From Lithobates sylvaticus (lineage: Eukaryota; Chordata; Amphibia; Anura; Ranidae): DNA of 64,000 bases. The DNA is taken from positions 193,746,940-193,810,939 of the forward strand of contig CM053029.1 of the NCBI GenBank assembly GCA_028564925.1. The letters are read 5' to 3'. Both the position numbers and the translations under genes were made by a program. Shown here one piece after another: positions 1 through 10,105 of this stretch. Below the pieces are notes generated by a model. It saw nothing but the letters and a program-made list of their open reading frames with translations. It did not search any database and was not told the DNA's origin. The stretch's first letter is position 1; each line of letters begins with the position of its first letter.

Positions 1-715
1 AGAGCCTGTAAATGGCTGACAGCACGAGGAGAAAAAAAAAAGACGATCACCGGCGGCCGTGAGAGGGACATCAGTCCCGATCACGGCATGCTGGCGCCAG
101 ATTATCAGTGCCCACCTATTGTGCCTGCCTGAGCGAACTAAGAAAAGTCAACAGTGCCGCCCACCAGTGCCCACAGTGCCACCCATCAGTGCCCATAGTG
201 CCACCCATCAGTGCCCACAATCTGCCTCAACAAAAGTGCTGCACCTCAGTGCCACATATCAGTATCACCTACCAGTGCCCATCAGTGCCACTCATTCGTG
301 CCACCCATCAGTGTCATCTTATCTGTGTCCATCAGTGCCACCTTATCTGTGCCTATCAGTGCCACCTTAACTGTGCCTATCAGTGCAACCTATCAGTGCC
401 CACCAGGCCACCTCATAAGTGCATATCAATGAAGGAGAAAAAATTACCTGTTTGCAAAATTTTATAACAAACTATTAAACATGATTTTTTTTTCCAAATT
501 TTCCATAATTTTTTGTTTGTTTAGCAAAAAATAAAAACACCAGCTGTGATTAAATACCACCAAAAGAATGCTCTATTTGTGGGGAAAAAATGATAAAAAT
601 GTAATTTGGGTACAGTGTTGTATGACCGCGCAATTGTCATTCAAAGTGCGTCAGCGATGAAAGCTGAAAATTGGTCTGGGCAGGAGGGGGGTTTAAGTGC
701 CCAGTAAGCAAGTGG
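1..715 (+). mobile_element. piggyBac-type element, 3' end part
   Basis: A non-coding copy. It starts (possibly outside the window) with a minisatellite, continues through an A/T-rich stretch, and ends in a conserved block (about 530-650) that recurs at about 4970-5090 and 52280-52400. The right edge is AAGTGG followed by TTAA at 716-719, the target site preferred by piggyBac transposases. The open frames in the first 470 bases are products of the short tandem unit and are not genes. Confidence 0.7.
146..432. repeat. Minisatellite, CAGTGCC-rich
   Basis: Imperfect tandem units built on CAGTGCCACC, CAGTGCCCAC and similar, about 10-22 bp per unit. It sits just before the conserved 3' block of the piggyBac-type element. 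A different minisatellite (5585-5800) occupies the matching place before the second transposase copy, so internal minisatellites look like a habit of this family. Confidence 0.8.
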
Positions 716-907
716 TTAAATCATATTGCTAATTGCATATTGTATTTGTAGCCTAAATTCTCTCATTTGCACTGAAAAATGTAATTGTGTAACATTTGGA
801 AATGCCAGTAAAAATGTGGCTGTGCCAGTAAATTTTGGGTGTTGTGTCAGTAAATTTCAATCTGGTAGGTTGGCAACACTGCACCCCGTTCTTCTGCTGT
901 TGTTGAG

Positions 908-2183
908 GTGCAAGAATCGCAGGGCTCTTGTATGGAGCAGAGAGCCAGTACTAGTGCCCCTCATCCTTCTGGTAAACTGGCAAGCACCAGCGGCCTAGTA
1001 CACCCTGGTGGTAGTCAAACCAGCACTGTAGTATCATGTGGTGATGTGGTGAGTGACGTGGCGAGTCCCATAAGTGCAGTTCAAGCTGGTGCGGTAGCTA
1101 GCACAAGCAACGTCCCGCAGCCACCAAGAAGACAAACACAGGCCATAGTGCCCTTCCTGCTGCATTTGCTAATCCTATTTGGGAGCCCACCAATTCTGCA
1201 GCACCTGTACTTTCCCCATTCACTAGCCAACCCGGAATTCTGTGTTCTGTGTTACGTCACTTGATTTTTATTCTCTGTTTTTCACAGAAGATCTCTATAG
1301 ATCTATTGTGGACCAAAACAATTTGTATGCTGGTCAATTCACCACCGCTAATCCCCAATTGACCCTTGCCAGAGATTGGAGACCTATCACAATCTCCGAA
1401 TTTAAGACCTTTCTGGGCATATCCCTCCTCATGGGCATAACTAAAAAAAGTGAGTTGCAGTTATATTGGTCCACTGACCCAATTCTCCATATGCCTGTGT
1501 TCTCTGCCTCCATGACCAGGGCTAGATACGAGCAGATCTTGCGATTTATGCACTGTGGCACTGTGCGATCTAATCACTGGGGCTTACCCCATCGGCTTTT
1601 AGATTCCGTCTTAGGCTGGGGGAGAGAGCCTGCTTGAAAAGTAATAAATTGCTTGCAGTGAAGTGGAGGGATTCACGGAATGTTTTCGTTCTGTGCTCCC
1701 TTACGCAGATACGACAGTCCAAATTCCTACGGCGACTGGTGTTGTGGAGAAACCCCTCTGTGTCCACGAATACAACCTTAATGTGGGAGGGGTGGACCTC
1801 AACGACCAGTTGATGGCACCATACTTAATTGCCCGTAAGGCCAGATGCTGGTATAACTGAACACTTATGTGCTATACAAAGTGTCAGGACGAACAGTATC
1901 CTTCCTTAAATTCCAGGAAGAGATCGTCACAGCCCTTCTGTTTTCAGACGGTGCTGTGCCCCAACTTGCCAATGCAAATGCAGTAAGCCCGCTGCATGGG
2001 AGGCAATTTCCGTATGTCATTCCTGGTACCACTACCGAATGATCACCCCAAAGAAGATTTCGTGTTTGTAGCAAGCACGGATATAAGCATGACACCCGCT
2101 ATTATTGTTCCTTCTGTCCTGACCATCCTGGTCTTTGCATTGGTGAATGTTTCAAACGCTACTACACACTAGTGGAGTATTAG
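908..2183 (+). pseudogene. piggyBac transposase pseudogene, copy A
   Basis: The family cuts and pastes DNA at TTAA sites with a DDE/D nuclease domain. The remains run in order: a Ser/Thr-rich N-terminal tail (from about 908), the start of the DDE_Tnp_1_7 domain (1258-1565, FFTEDLYRSIVDQ and SEFKTFLGISLLMGI), a later core segment (1663-1860, HEYNLNVGGVDLNDQLMAPY), and the C-terminal cysteine/histidine zinc-binding tail (about 2067-2183, CSFCPDHPGLC). These pieces lie in different frames. Between about 1570 and 1650 the text jumps from the early to the late core, so the catalytic centre is deleted. The open frame after 1858 is broken by a stop. It is non-functional. Family assignment is firm; exact ends are not. 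Confidence 0.85.
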
Positions 2184-5095
2184 CGTAGGGTACAGCACGG
2201 CACAGTCTAGGGTACACTTTCACAGGGTCTCCAAAGATGCCATCGCATTTTGAGAGACCCGAACCTTGAACCATTACAGTTACAAATAAAACTGTAAAAA
2301 AAAAAAGTTATAAAAGACAAAAAAAAAAAAGTAGTTGTCATTTTATTGCTCTCTCTTTATTGTTCTCTCTCTATTGTTCTGCTCTTTTTACTATGCTTAC
2401 TATATTTTATCATGTTTGCTTTTCAGGTATGTAATTATGTTATACTTTACTGTTTACTGTGTTTTATTGTTAACCATTATTTTCTTTTCAGGTATGTCAT
2501 TCAGCTGCAGCACTGATTTATTTATTTTGACAGCAACAGCGTTTGCTCTCATGATACATAAATCAGCAACTCCAGCGCTGTAGTAGGTGATCTCACCATC
2601 ACAGTTACAAAAAAGAGCATATATGCAGAAGCATGGGGGCAGGGGTGGAGGGGCAGATTGCCCCCATGCTTTGGCATATATTTTTTACTCTTTTTTTTTG
2701 CTCAGATTGTTGTGGTTTTATTGAGTTAATGTTTTATTGTTCCATTGTTTGCTTTTCAGGTACACCATTCAGCTGCAGCATTGATTTATTTATCTTGACA
2801 GCAACAGCGTTTGCTCTCACGATACATAAATCAGCGACTCCAGCGCTGTAGGAGGTAAATTCACCACCACAGTTAAAAAAAAAATGTTGCATGTATGCCC
2901 ATCATTAGAAGCGGGTGGATGCAGGGTGGTATTCTAATGGTGGGCATAACCACCGATTAAATATATTTGTTTTCGTCCAGCCCACAGGCTGCATGAAAAA
3001 AAAGAACATTACAATATATGCCCAACAAGGACCAGCAACATACTGGTATGTTGCTGGAATTTGAGTGGTTATACCAGAATGATGCCTGCAGGTTTAGGCA
3101 TCATCTTGGTATCGTTCTTTTCAGCCAACGGTCGGCTTTCATGTAAAGGCAACCCTGGCGGCTAATTAGCTGCTAGACTGCTTTTACAAGCAGTGGGAAG
3201 GGAAAGTCCCCCCCTCCTGTCGTCTTCCTTGGTTTTCTCTGGCTCTCCTGTCCTGAACCTGACAATGCAGCCGGTGGCTCCGCCAGCTGATCATAGAGCT
3301 GATCGAAGATCAGAATGGCTCCTATCATCTCTATGGCCTAAGAAACCGGAAGCTATGAGCATTTTATGACTTTGGTTTCGCCGGATATAAACAGCGCCAT
3401 TGGGAAATTGGGAAAGCATCTTATAATACCAACCTTGGTGTAGTCAGATGCTTTGAGAGCAGAGGAGAGATATAGACCCTTATAGACCCAATTTTTTTTA
3501 AAAAGAGTACCTGTCACTACCTATTGCTATCATAGGGGATATTTACATTCTCTGGGATAACAACAACAATTATAATAAAAAAATGACCCCTGTCCCCCGT
3601 GCTCGTGCACAAAGGCAAACGCAAGGTCTTGAGTCATATGTAAACAGCAATTGTACCAATCATGTGAGGAATCACCGCAAACGTCAGATCAAGGGCAGTC
3701 ATTTTAGCAGTAGACCTTCTCTGTAAATCTAAAGTGGTAACCTGTAAAGGCTTTTAAAGGCTTTTAAAAATGTATGTAGTTTGTCGCTGCTGCATGGTTG
3801 TACACAATTTTAAAGCATGCTGTGTTTGGTATCTATGTACTCGGCATAAGATCATCTTATATTTTATATTTTATCAAACATTTGGGCAATATAGTGTGTT
3901 TTAGTGCATTAAAATAAAAAAGTGCTTTTCTTCCAAAAAGATTGCATTTGAATAAATTGCTGCGCAAATACTGTGAGAAAAACAAATTGCAACACCCACC
4001 ATTTTAATCTGTAGGGCCTTTGCTTTAAAAAGTATATATAATGTTTGAGGGTTTAGAGTAATTTTCTAGCAAAAAAAAAAATATTTTTCCATGTAAACAA
4101 AAAGTGTCAGAAAGGGCTTTGTCTTCAAGTGATTAGAAGAGTGGGTGATGTGTGGCATAAGCTTCTAATGTTGTGCATAAAATACCAGGACAGGTCAAAA
4201 AAAAACAAATGACCCCTTTTTGGAAAGTAGACACCCCAAGCTATTTGATGATAGGCATGTTGAGTCCATGGAATATTTTATATTTTGCCTCAAGTTTCAG
4301 GAAAATTACAATACTTTTTTCACAAGGTTGTCACTAAATTATATATTGCTCAAACATGCCATGGACATATGTGAAATTACAAAATACAAAATACATTCTG
4401 CTGCTTTTCCTGAGTACTGGGATACCACATGTGTGGGACTTTTTGGCAGTATAGCAACGTACAGGTCCCCAAAATCCAAGCACCGCCTTCAGGCTTTCTA
4501 AGGGCGTAAATTTTTGATTTGACTTCTCACTACCTATCACAGTTTCGGAGGCCATGAAATGCCTAGATAGCACAAAACCTCCCCATTTTGTAAAGTAGAC
4601 ACCCCAAGTTATTTTCTGAGAGGCATGTTGAGTCCATGATGGAATATTTTATAGTTTTCATGTTTGAGCAATATATCATTTATTGACATTTTCATTTTCT
4701 GAAAAAAAAATTAAATAAAAATTATTGTAAACTTGTGGCAAAATATTCCATGGACTCAACATGGCTCTCAGCAAACAAGTTTGTAGACAATATAATTTTT
4801 GCGCAAACCTATAAATATATGCTTATTGAATTTTTATTTTTACCCTAGACATGTGGCTGAATGCTTTTTGGCCTAAATGTATTACTAAAATTGAGTTTAT
4901 CGTATTTTTTATAGCAAAAAGTAGAAAATATCATTTTTTTCTGTTATCTCTGTATTTTTTTGTTTATATTGCAAAAAATAAAAACCGCAGAGGTGATCAA
5001 ATGCCACCAAAAGAAAGCTCTATTTGTGGTAAAAAAAGGACGCAAATTTTGTTTGGGTACAGCATTGCATGATCATGCAATTACCAGCAGTGCAG
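2184..5095 (+). mobile_element. piggyBac 3' non-coding half
   Basis: About 2.9 kb without a gene. It continues the copy A element and ends in the same conserved block found at about 540-650 and 52290-52400. It contains a tandem duplication (about 2460-2860), a palindromic A/T-rich section, and repeated short phrases such as GTAGACACCCCAAG (about 4225 and 4596) and GAGTCCATGGAATATTTTAT-like text (about 4261 and 4630). I know this arrangement as a frequent frog repeat; the piggyBac link comes from the adjacent transposase remains. Small open frames here have no recognisable product. Confidence 0.6.
2460..2860. repeat. Tandem duplication, ~267-bp period
   Basis: Two units share the phrase TTGACAGCAACAGCGTTTGC at 2527 and 2795, with nearly the same flanks, including CATTCAGCTGCAGCA and CAGC(A/G)ACTCCAGCGCTGTAG. 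Each unit is followed by a small palindrome around GCATATATGC or TGCCCATCATT. It lies in the 3' non-coding part of the piggyBac element. Confidence 0.85.
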
Positions 5096-5136
5096 TTCCA
5101 AGTTCCCTGTCCTTTGATTGTACTCCTGTATTGTCA

Positions 5137-5345
5137 TTAAGGATGAGCTCAGGTGTGTTCGCAAACAGCACGTGCAGAGGAATTCGGCACTGGGAAGTGC
5201 TAATCACAAGCAGTGAGACATTGTCCCTATGCGTGGCTGCAGAGATCGGGAAATGTCTCACAGTTTGTGATTAGCACTTCCCAGTGCCGACTTCCTGGCG
5301 GGCTCTGCATGTGCTGTTTGCGAACACGCCTGAGACCATCCTTAA
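5137..5345. mobile_element. Palindromic MITE with 6-bp target duplication
   Basis: The left arm (5137-5220) and right arm (about 5250-5345) are near-perfect inverted repeats: TTAAGGATGAGCTCAGG at one end and the complement CCTGAGACCATCCTTAA-like text at the other, so the whole 209 bp folds into one hairpin. It is flanked by TTGTCA on both sides (5131-5136 and 5346-5351), read as a target duplication. It has no coding capacity. The superfamily is not clear; because the ends contain TTAA, a TTAA-targeting origin is an alternative reading. Confidence 0.8.
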
Positions 5346-5584
5346 TTGTCACTCTTTTACATAGACTTCTACTGGAGACTACAAGTGGCTGTTTTAATAC
5401 ACAATAGACAGGCATGGTCCACTATTTTCACCCTCAGGAAACCCACCCTGAAAAATGCCATGAAGCTATCACTGCAGTCCTTGCGGCCAGAAAGTGACTT
5501 CAAAGAAGCTGCAGGAAATCACACCCCATCCCTGATTAGGTTAGTGCCACTATCAGAGGATCTGTCACAATCCATTAGTGCCAA

Positions 5585-5800
5585 CAGTGGATCTGTCACG
5601 CAGCCCCATCATTGGATCTGTCACGCAGCCCCATCATTGGATCTGTCACGCAGCCCCATCATTGGATCTGTCACACAGCCCCATAATTGGATCTGTCACG
5701 CATCCCCATCATTGGATCTGTCACGTAGCTCCATCAGTGGATCTGTCATGTAGCCCTATCAGTGGATCTGTCATGCAGCCCCATCAGTGGATCTGTCAGT
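5585..5800. repeat. 25-bp minisatellite (GGATCTGTCACGCAGCC)
   Basis: Tandem copies of a 25-bp unit, GGATCTGTCACGCAGCC plus CCATCATT, exact in the first copies and drifting (GTAGC, ATGCAGC) toward the right. Looser copies go on to about 5950. It ends just before the transposase N-terminus of piggyBac copy B. Frames across it translate into repeats and are not genes. Confidence 0.9.
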
Positions 5801-5977
5801 GCAGCCCATGAGTGCTGCCTAATGAGTGGATCTGTCAGCGCAGCCGATTAGTGCTGCCATTAGTGGATCTGTCAGCACCACCCATTAGTGCAGCCAAATC
5901 AGTTTCATCTGTCACAGAGCCAACATCACTGGTGCCCATCAGCACTGTAACCATCGCAGTTTCACATCAGCTGTGTC

Positions 5978-6436
5978 CAAAATAAATTGTCAGATGATGA
6001 GAGCATTATGGAGCTCTCACCAACCAATTCTGATTTGGAATACGAGCCAGTAGAGAGTAGTGGATCGGGGACCGAATCACAGGTGGAAACAGTCCCTCCC
6101 AAAAGATTAAGAAGATCAGAACACCTGCCTACCACCAGCAGCACCATACACCCCAACAGAACCAACACCAATGGAGCTGGACCCCAGGAAGAAAGGCCCA
6201 GTACCAGCACTGGAATAACGCAACAGACCCAAAGAATCCGGACCAAACCTATCTTCCAGATGCTCTGGCAAACCCACCTATGGCTGCTTTCCAGCTCAGT
6301 GTCAGATACAATCCCCCCTTTCACCGTGCAGCCCACCTGAATTTGATTATTTTTATTTGTTTTTCCCTGAAGATTTGCTGCAGTACATAATGGACCAAAC
6401 AAACAACACAGCAACATATTGCCACCAACCCCTATT
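5978..6436 (+). pseudogene. piggyBac transposase, N-terminal part, copy B
   Basis: The readable protein starts with an acidic, serine-rich tail (LSDDESIMELSPTNSDLEYE), passes a Ser/Thr/Pro-rich linker, and reaches the start of the DDE domain (FFPEDLLQYIMDQTNN), which matches FFTEDLYRSIVDQNN of copy A. The tail and the domain start are in different frames, separated by a T-rich stretch around 6340-6360 that could be either an intron or a frameshift. The sequence stops being piggyBac at about 6436, where a DIRS retrotransposon begins, so the rest of the gene is not visible. Non-functional as it stands. Confidence 0.75.
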
Positions 6437-7035
6437 CGTCCTATGCCCGTATGTTTCATTGGTGATGTCTCACAGTGGACGAGTTAAAATATTTTCCTGT
6501 CGCATCATAGCAGCATACACACAAGGGTTGTGGCTCCGCCCCCACAACCTGATAGGACCGCGTAGCTATTAAACCTTGAGAGGACCCCCGCCCCTACATT
6601 CTCCTTTTTTTCCTCACCTGACAAGACCGAGGAACAGCACCTCTTACCGCTATCGCCCCAGCCAGGTTCAAGCCTCTCCTGGGTGGAAGTCCTACCTGTA
6701 CAGCCTCTAAATGAGCTAAATGGGGGAACCCCACTCTGATGGTCTCAGGGGTATGAAAAAATGTTTCTCTTACCTTGAACAAGCCTTAAATAGGCTTAGA
6801 ATGCAGCGGCCTCCAACCCTGTCCTGCACCATGGTTCTTGGGCATGTGTATATTTCCTGCACTCTGTTTACATCGCTCCCGGCATGTTTAAAAACGCTGG
6901 GGACATCTTCCCCTCTCCCTCTAGGTCATTCCGCCCAGCGCCGAGTGTCTCAGCGCTTCTGCGCAGGCGCGGGCGGCTAATGCATCCTCCTATAGCCTTG
7001 CCAGGCTCCAAAATGGCGCCGGGACGCGCGCAGCG

Positions 7036-7066
7036 CTTCTGCGCATGCGCGGGAATGACGTCACCA
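7036..7066 (+). promoter_or_regulatory. NRF1-like and CRE-like motifs in DIRS leader
   Basis: GCGCATGCGC at 7041-7050 matches the NRF1 consensus and TGACGTCA at 7056-7063 is a perfect CRE palindrome, in a GC-rich stretch (6940-7080) about 230 bp before the first candidate start codon of the gag region. A second, looser GCGCAGGCGCGG lies at about 6962. These are motif matches only; promoter activity is inferred. Confidence 0.4.
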
Positions 7067-7404
7067 CGTCGGGAACGGCGCTAAATTTAAATCTTTGTCA
7101 GAATCGCTTTTCCCTGTGGCTGCTTTGCACAGGAGAAAGAGCGATTCTGGACGTTTTCACTGCAAAATCACTTCTCTAGCTGCACCTTCCTTTCCCTGTT
7201 AGCTCTCCATTAAAGGTTAGTGGTTTCCCTTCCCTTCACCGCTGCACCCTTACTTACCTGTGCTTACACTGACTTCCCTGCCTAATAGATCTCCCTCCAT
7301 GGAGGCTGCTGCCCCAGCAGACCATCGCCCACCGACTAGGTAAGAGGGGAAGACGGGTAAGTAAGAAGAGGAAAAAGAGAGCCTGCCACTAACGCTGTCT
7401 AACC

Positions 7405-8816
7405 TGCACAGCCCTACCAGGTCATCAAGGTCATCACGACGCTCAAGAAGGAGTCGCTCTGGCCATAGACAAAGTCGCTCGGATCGCGGTAGAAGCCGCT
7501 CAAGACGCAGAGATTACTGGTCAAGCCGCAGAAGAAGTCGCTCAAGGTCCTACTCCTACCATGGCCATTCCTATCATAGGAGATCGCCCACGCACAGGCA
7601 CCCCTCACACGCACAAAGTCTGCGTCCATCGGGGAACTCCTGCTGGATCTGTGGCGCAATAGCGCTGCCAGAAAAACTGGCCTGTCGCACGTGCTTCAAT
7701 GAAGCAACCAGGGACAGAGAGCCAGAGCCGAGGGAGTTAACCAAAGAATTACCTCTACAATCCGCAGAGCCAGAAACAGGCAGAGCTATGCAGGGCACCT
7801 CGTCCTCCGCTTCCTCTCCACCTAAAACGACAGATCCCCTGTCAGATAACGAGGACGTGGAAATGTTTTCTGGGTTCGATTTTACCTTAGTCGAGCCCTT
7901 CATTAAATCAATAAAGGAGGCTATAGATTGGGCAGAGGAGAAAGAAACCCCTCAGAAAGTGAAGAGATACTTTCCAAATCTCAAAAAAGACCCGGAAACC
8001 TTCCCATTTATCGACGAGCTGGAGGATCTAATTAAAGAAGAATGGCAGAAGCCAGAGAAGAAGGCCAACCTCAACAATAGGCTAACAAAGCTCTATCCCC
8101 TAAAAGAGCCTAATGCTAACCCCCTGACGTCCGCACCGGTAGTGGACTCCTCGCTGATGCGTTTGGCTAGACATGTGACCCTCCCAATCGAGGATGCAGT
8201 CACATTTAAAGATGGGCTAGGCAGGAAGATAGACCTCGATCTGAAGAAGACCTACCTCTCTGCAGTGGGTGCATGTCGACCCGCAATAGCCCTAGCGGCT
8301 GTTGGAAGAGCCATCTCTAGCTGGTCCTCTAATGCAGAAAAGCTGGTAGCAGAGGGAATAGAACAAGAGAAGGTAATTGCCGCCCTCCAGGAACTCTCCC
8401 TCGCAGGCGACTTTGTAGCGGAGGCCTCAGTGGATATAATTAGGTCCACCTCAAGGGCTATGCTTAGCTCAGTGACGGCCAGAAGGGCACTTTGGCTGAA
8501 GCCATGGTCGGCGGATCCAGCCTCAAAAACCAATTGGTGTAAAATCCCCTTTGACGGGGCTAATTTCTTTGGGGAAAAATTAGACTCTGCCATTTCTAAG
8601 GTCACCGGCGGGAAGTCAGGCTTGATTCCCTCAGACAGAAGGCCAAAACAACAGAGACCACCAGCCTTCAGGCGTAACCTCCCTGACAGGTATAGGGAAG
8701 CTAGATCCTATAGACCCGGGAGAGAGTATAGGAAAAACTGGAAGAACCCCCAGTCATCCTTCCTCAAGCTCCAAAAACCTAAGGCCCCTACCCCGGGAGA
8801 TCAGAAGCCTTTTTGA
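7405..8816 (+). CDS. DIRS gag-like protein (ORF1)
   Basis: A long open frame; the first in-frame ATG in the block is at 7788 and the frame is open back to about 7400. It begins with a run of Arg-Ser dipeptides (about 7408-7570), followed by a Cys-x2-Cys...Cys-x2-Cys pair (CWICG and CRTCF, about 7645-7700) that looks like a zinc ribbon. Then comes the gag-like domain of vertebrate DIRS elements (SGFDFTLVEPFIKSI, RLARHVTLPIEDAV, SSVTARRALWLKPW), which is related to the C-terminal half of LAP2-alpha. A basic Arg/Pro-rich tail ends it. A GT..AG pair near 7342 and 7400 suggests a short upstream leader exon. The product would package the element's RNA. Confidence 0.75.
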
Positions 8817-8889
8817 AGGTGTGTCCGCCCAACCAGCTTTAGTGGGAGCCAGGCTCACGAAGTTCGAGTGGGTCTGGGCATAAATTATA

Positions 8890-9336
8890 AAGGATCCATG
8901 GGCAGTAGCCACGGTTCAATTGGACCACAGGTGGAGATTCCAGGGACGGCCAAGAGACCGGTTTTGCATTACAAAAACCCCAGCATCTCGAGAGAAAAGG
9001 TTACTAATGACCGAATACGTGCAAACCCTCGAGCACAAACAGGCCATAGTAAGAGTTCCCCTACTACAAAGGGGGAAGGGGGTCTACTCACCCCTATTCC
9101 TGGTGAGAAAGAAGACAGGAGATCTCCGTCCCGTCCTGGACCTAAAAGGTCTAAAACGATCAATCCGAGTCGAGACGTTCAGGAGGGAGAGTCTACAATC
9201 AATCCTACAGGCTATAAATATCGGAGATTGGATGCTCTCCATCGATTTGCAGGATGCCTATCTTCACATCCCAATCCATCCTTCATTCCAAAAGTTTCTC
9301 CGCTTTGCGGTAGACCGGCACCACTTTCAGTTCAAA
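8890..9336 (+). CDS. DIRS reverse transcriptase, N-terminal part
   Basis: The frame open from about 8890 shows the reverse transcriptase start of DIRS elements: GVYSPLFLVRKKTGDLRPV, LDLKGLKRSIRVETFR, and the catalytic motif A region LSIDLQDAYLHIPIHP (Asp of DLQDAY). The (Y/F)xDD motif lies beyond the gap. Start codon is uncertain, since DIRS polymerase frames often overlap or follow gag closely. Partial because of the gap. Confidence 0.85.
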
Positions 9337-9836
9337 NNNNNNNNNNNNNNNNNNNNNNNNNNNNNNNNNNNNNNNNNNNNNNNNNNNNNNNNNNNNNNNN
9401 NNNNNNNNNNNNNNNNNNNNNNNNNNNNNNNNNNNNNNNNNNNNNNNNNNNNNNNNNNNNNNNNNNNNNNNNNNNNNNNNNNNNNNNNNNNNNNNNNNNN
9501 NNNNNNNNNNNNNNNNNNNNNNNNNNNNNNNNNNNNNNNNNNNNNNNNNNNNNNNNNNNNNNNNNNNNNNNNNNNNNNNNNNNNNNNNNNNNNNNNNNNN
9601 NNNNNNNNNNNNNNNNNNNNNNNNNNNNNNNNNNNNNNNNNNNNNNNNNNNNNNNNNNNNNNNNNNNNNNNNNNNNNNNNNNNNNNNNNNNNNNNNNNNN
9701 NNNNNNNNNNNNNNNNNNNNNNNNNNNNNNNNNNNNNNNNNNNNNNNNNNNNNNNNNNNNNNNNNNNNNNNNNNNNNNNNNNNNNNNNNNNNNNNNNNNN
9801 NNNNNNNNNNNNNNNNNNNNNNNNNNNNNNNNNNNN
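9337..9836. other. Assembly gap (500 N)
   Basis: Exactly 500 unknown bases, a common placeholder for a gap of unknown size. DIRS sequence enters from the left and A/T-rich repeat leaves on the right, so the true missing length could be several kilobases. Confidence 0.99.
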
Positions 9837-9879
9837 ATAAAATAAACTAATAAACTACAACATCTTTACATTAAAATAC

Positions 9880-9890
9880 ATACATATACA

Positions 9891-9936
<46 letters not shown>

Positions 9937-9945
9937 ATTATTATT
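9880..9945. repeat. AT and ATT microsatellite
   Basis: A (TA)n run followed by (TTA)n and a T-rich tail, right after the gap. A second (TA)n run lies at 10056-10101 inside the following element. Confidence 0.95.
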
Positions 9946-9963
9946 TTTTTTCTTTCTTTCTGG

Positions 9964-10053
9964 TTGATACAACCAGGTATATCATTTAGTTATTCTGCGC
10001 TCACCCAACCAACAATGCAATCATTACCATAAAAATGTTATGTGAAAAAAGTG

Positions 10054-10105
<52 letters not shown>

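Larger units (their letters stand above)
6437..9336 (+). mobile_element. DIRS-type retrotransposon fossil
   Basis: DIRS elements copy themselves through RNA and insert with a tyrosine recombinase, without target duplications. The order here is a GC-rich leader, a gag-like gene, and a reverse transcriptase. It begins within piggyBac copy B and is cut by the assembly gap at 9337. The RNase H, methyltransferase-like and recombinase parts expected downstream are not seen on the far side of the gap. Age cannot be judged from one copy; the readable part is well kept. Confidence 0.85.

Noticed and set aside
59-467. Overlapping open frames of 73-119 codons
   Set aside because: All derive from the CAGTGCC minisatellite; the translations are repeats of SVPP/QCH text.
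7408-7600. Possible host SR splicing-factor gene
   Set aside because: The RS-rich text is in frame with the DIRS gag domain and no RRM is present.
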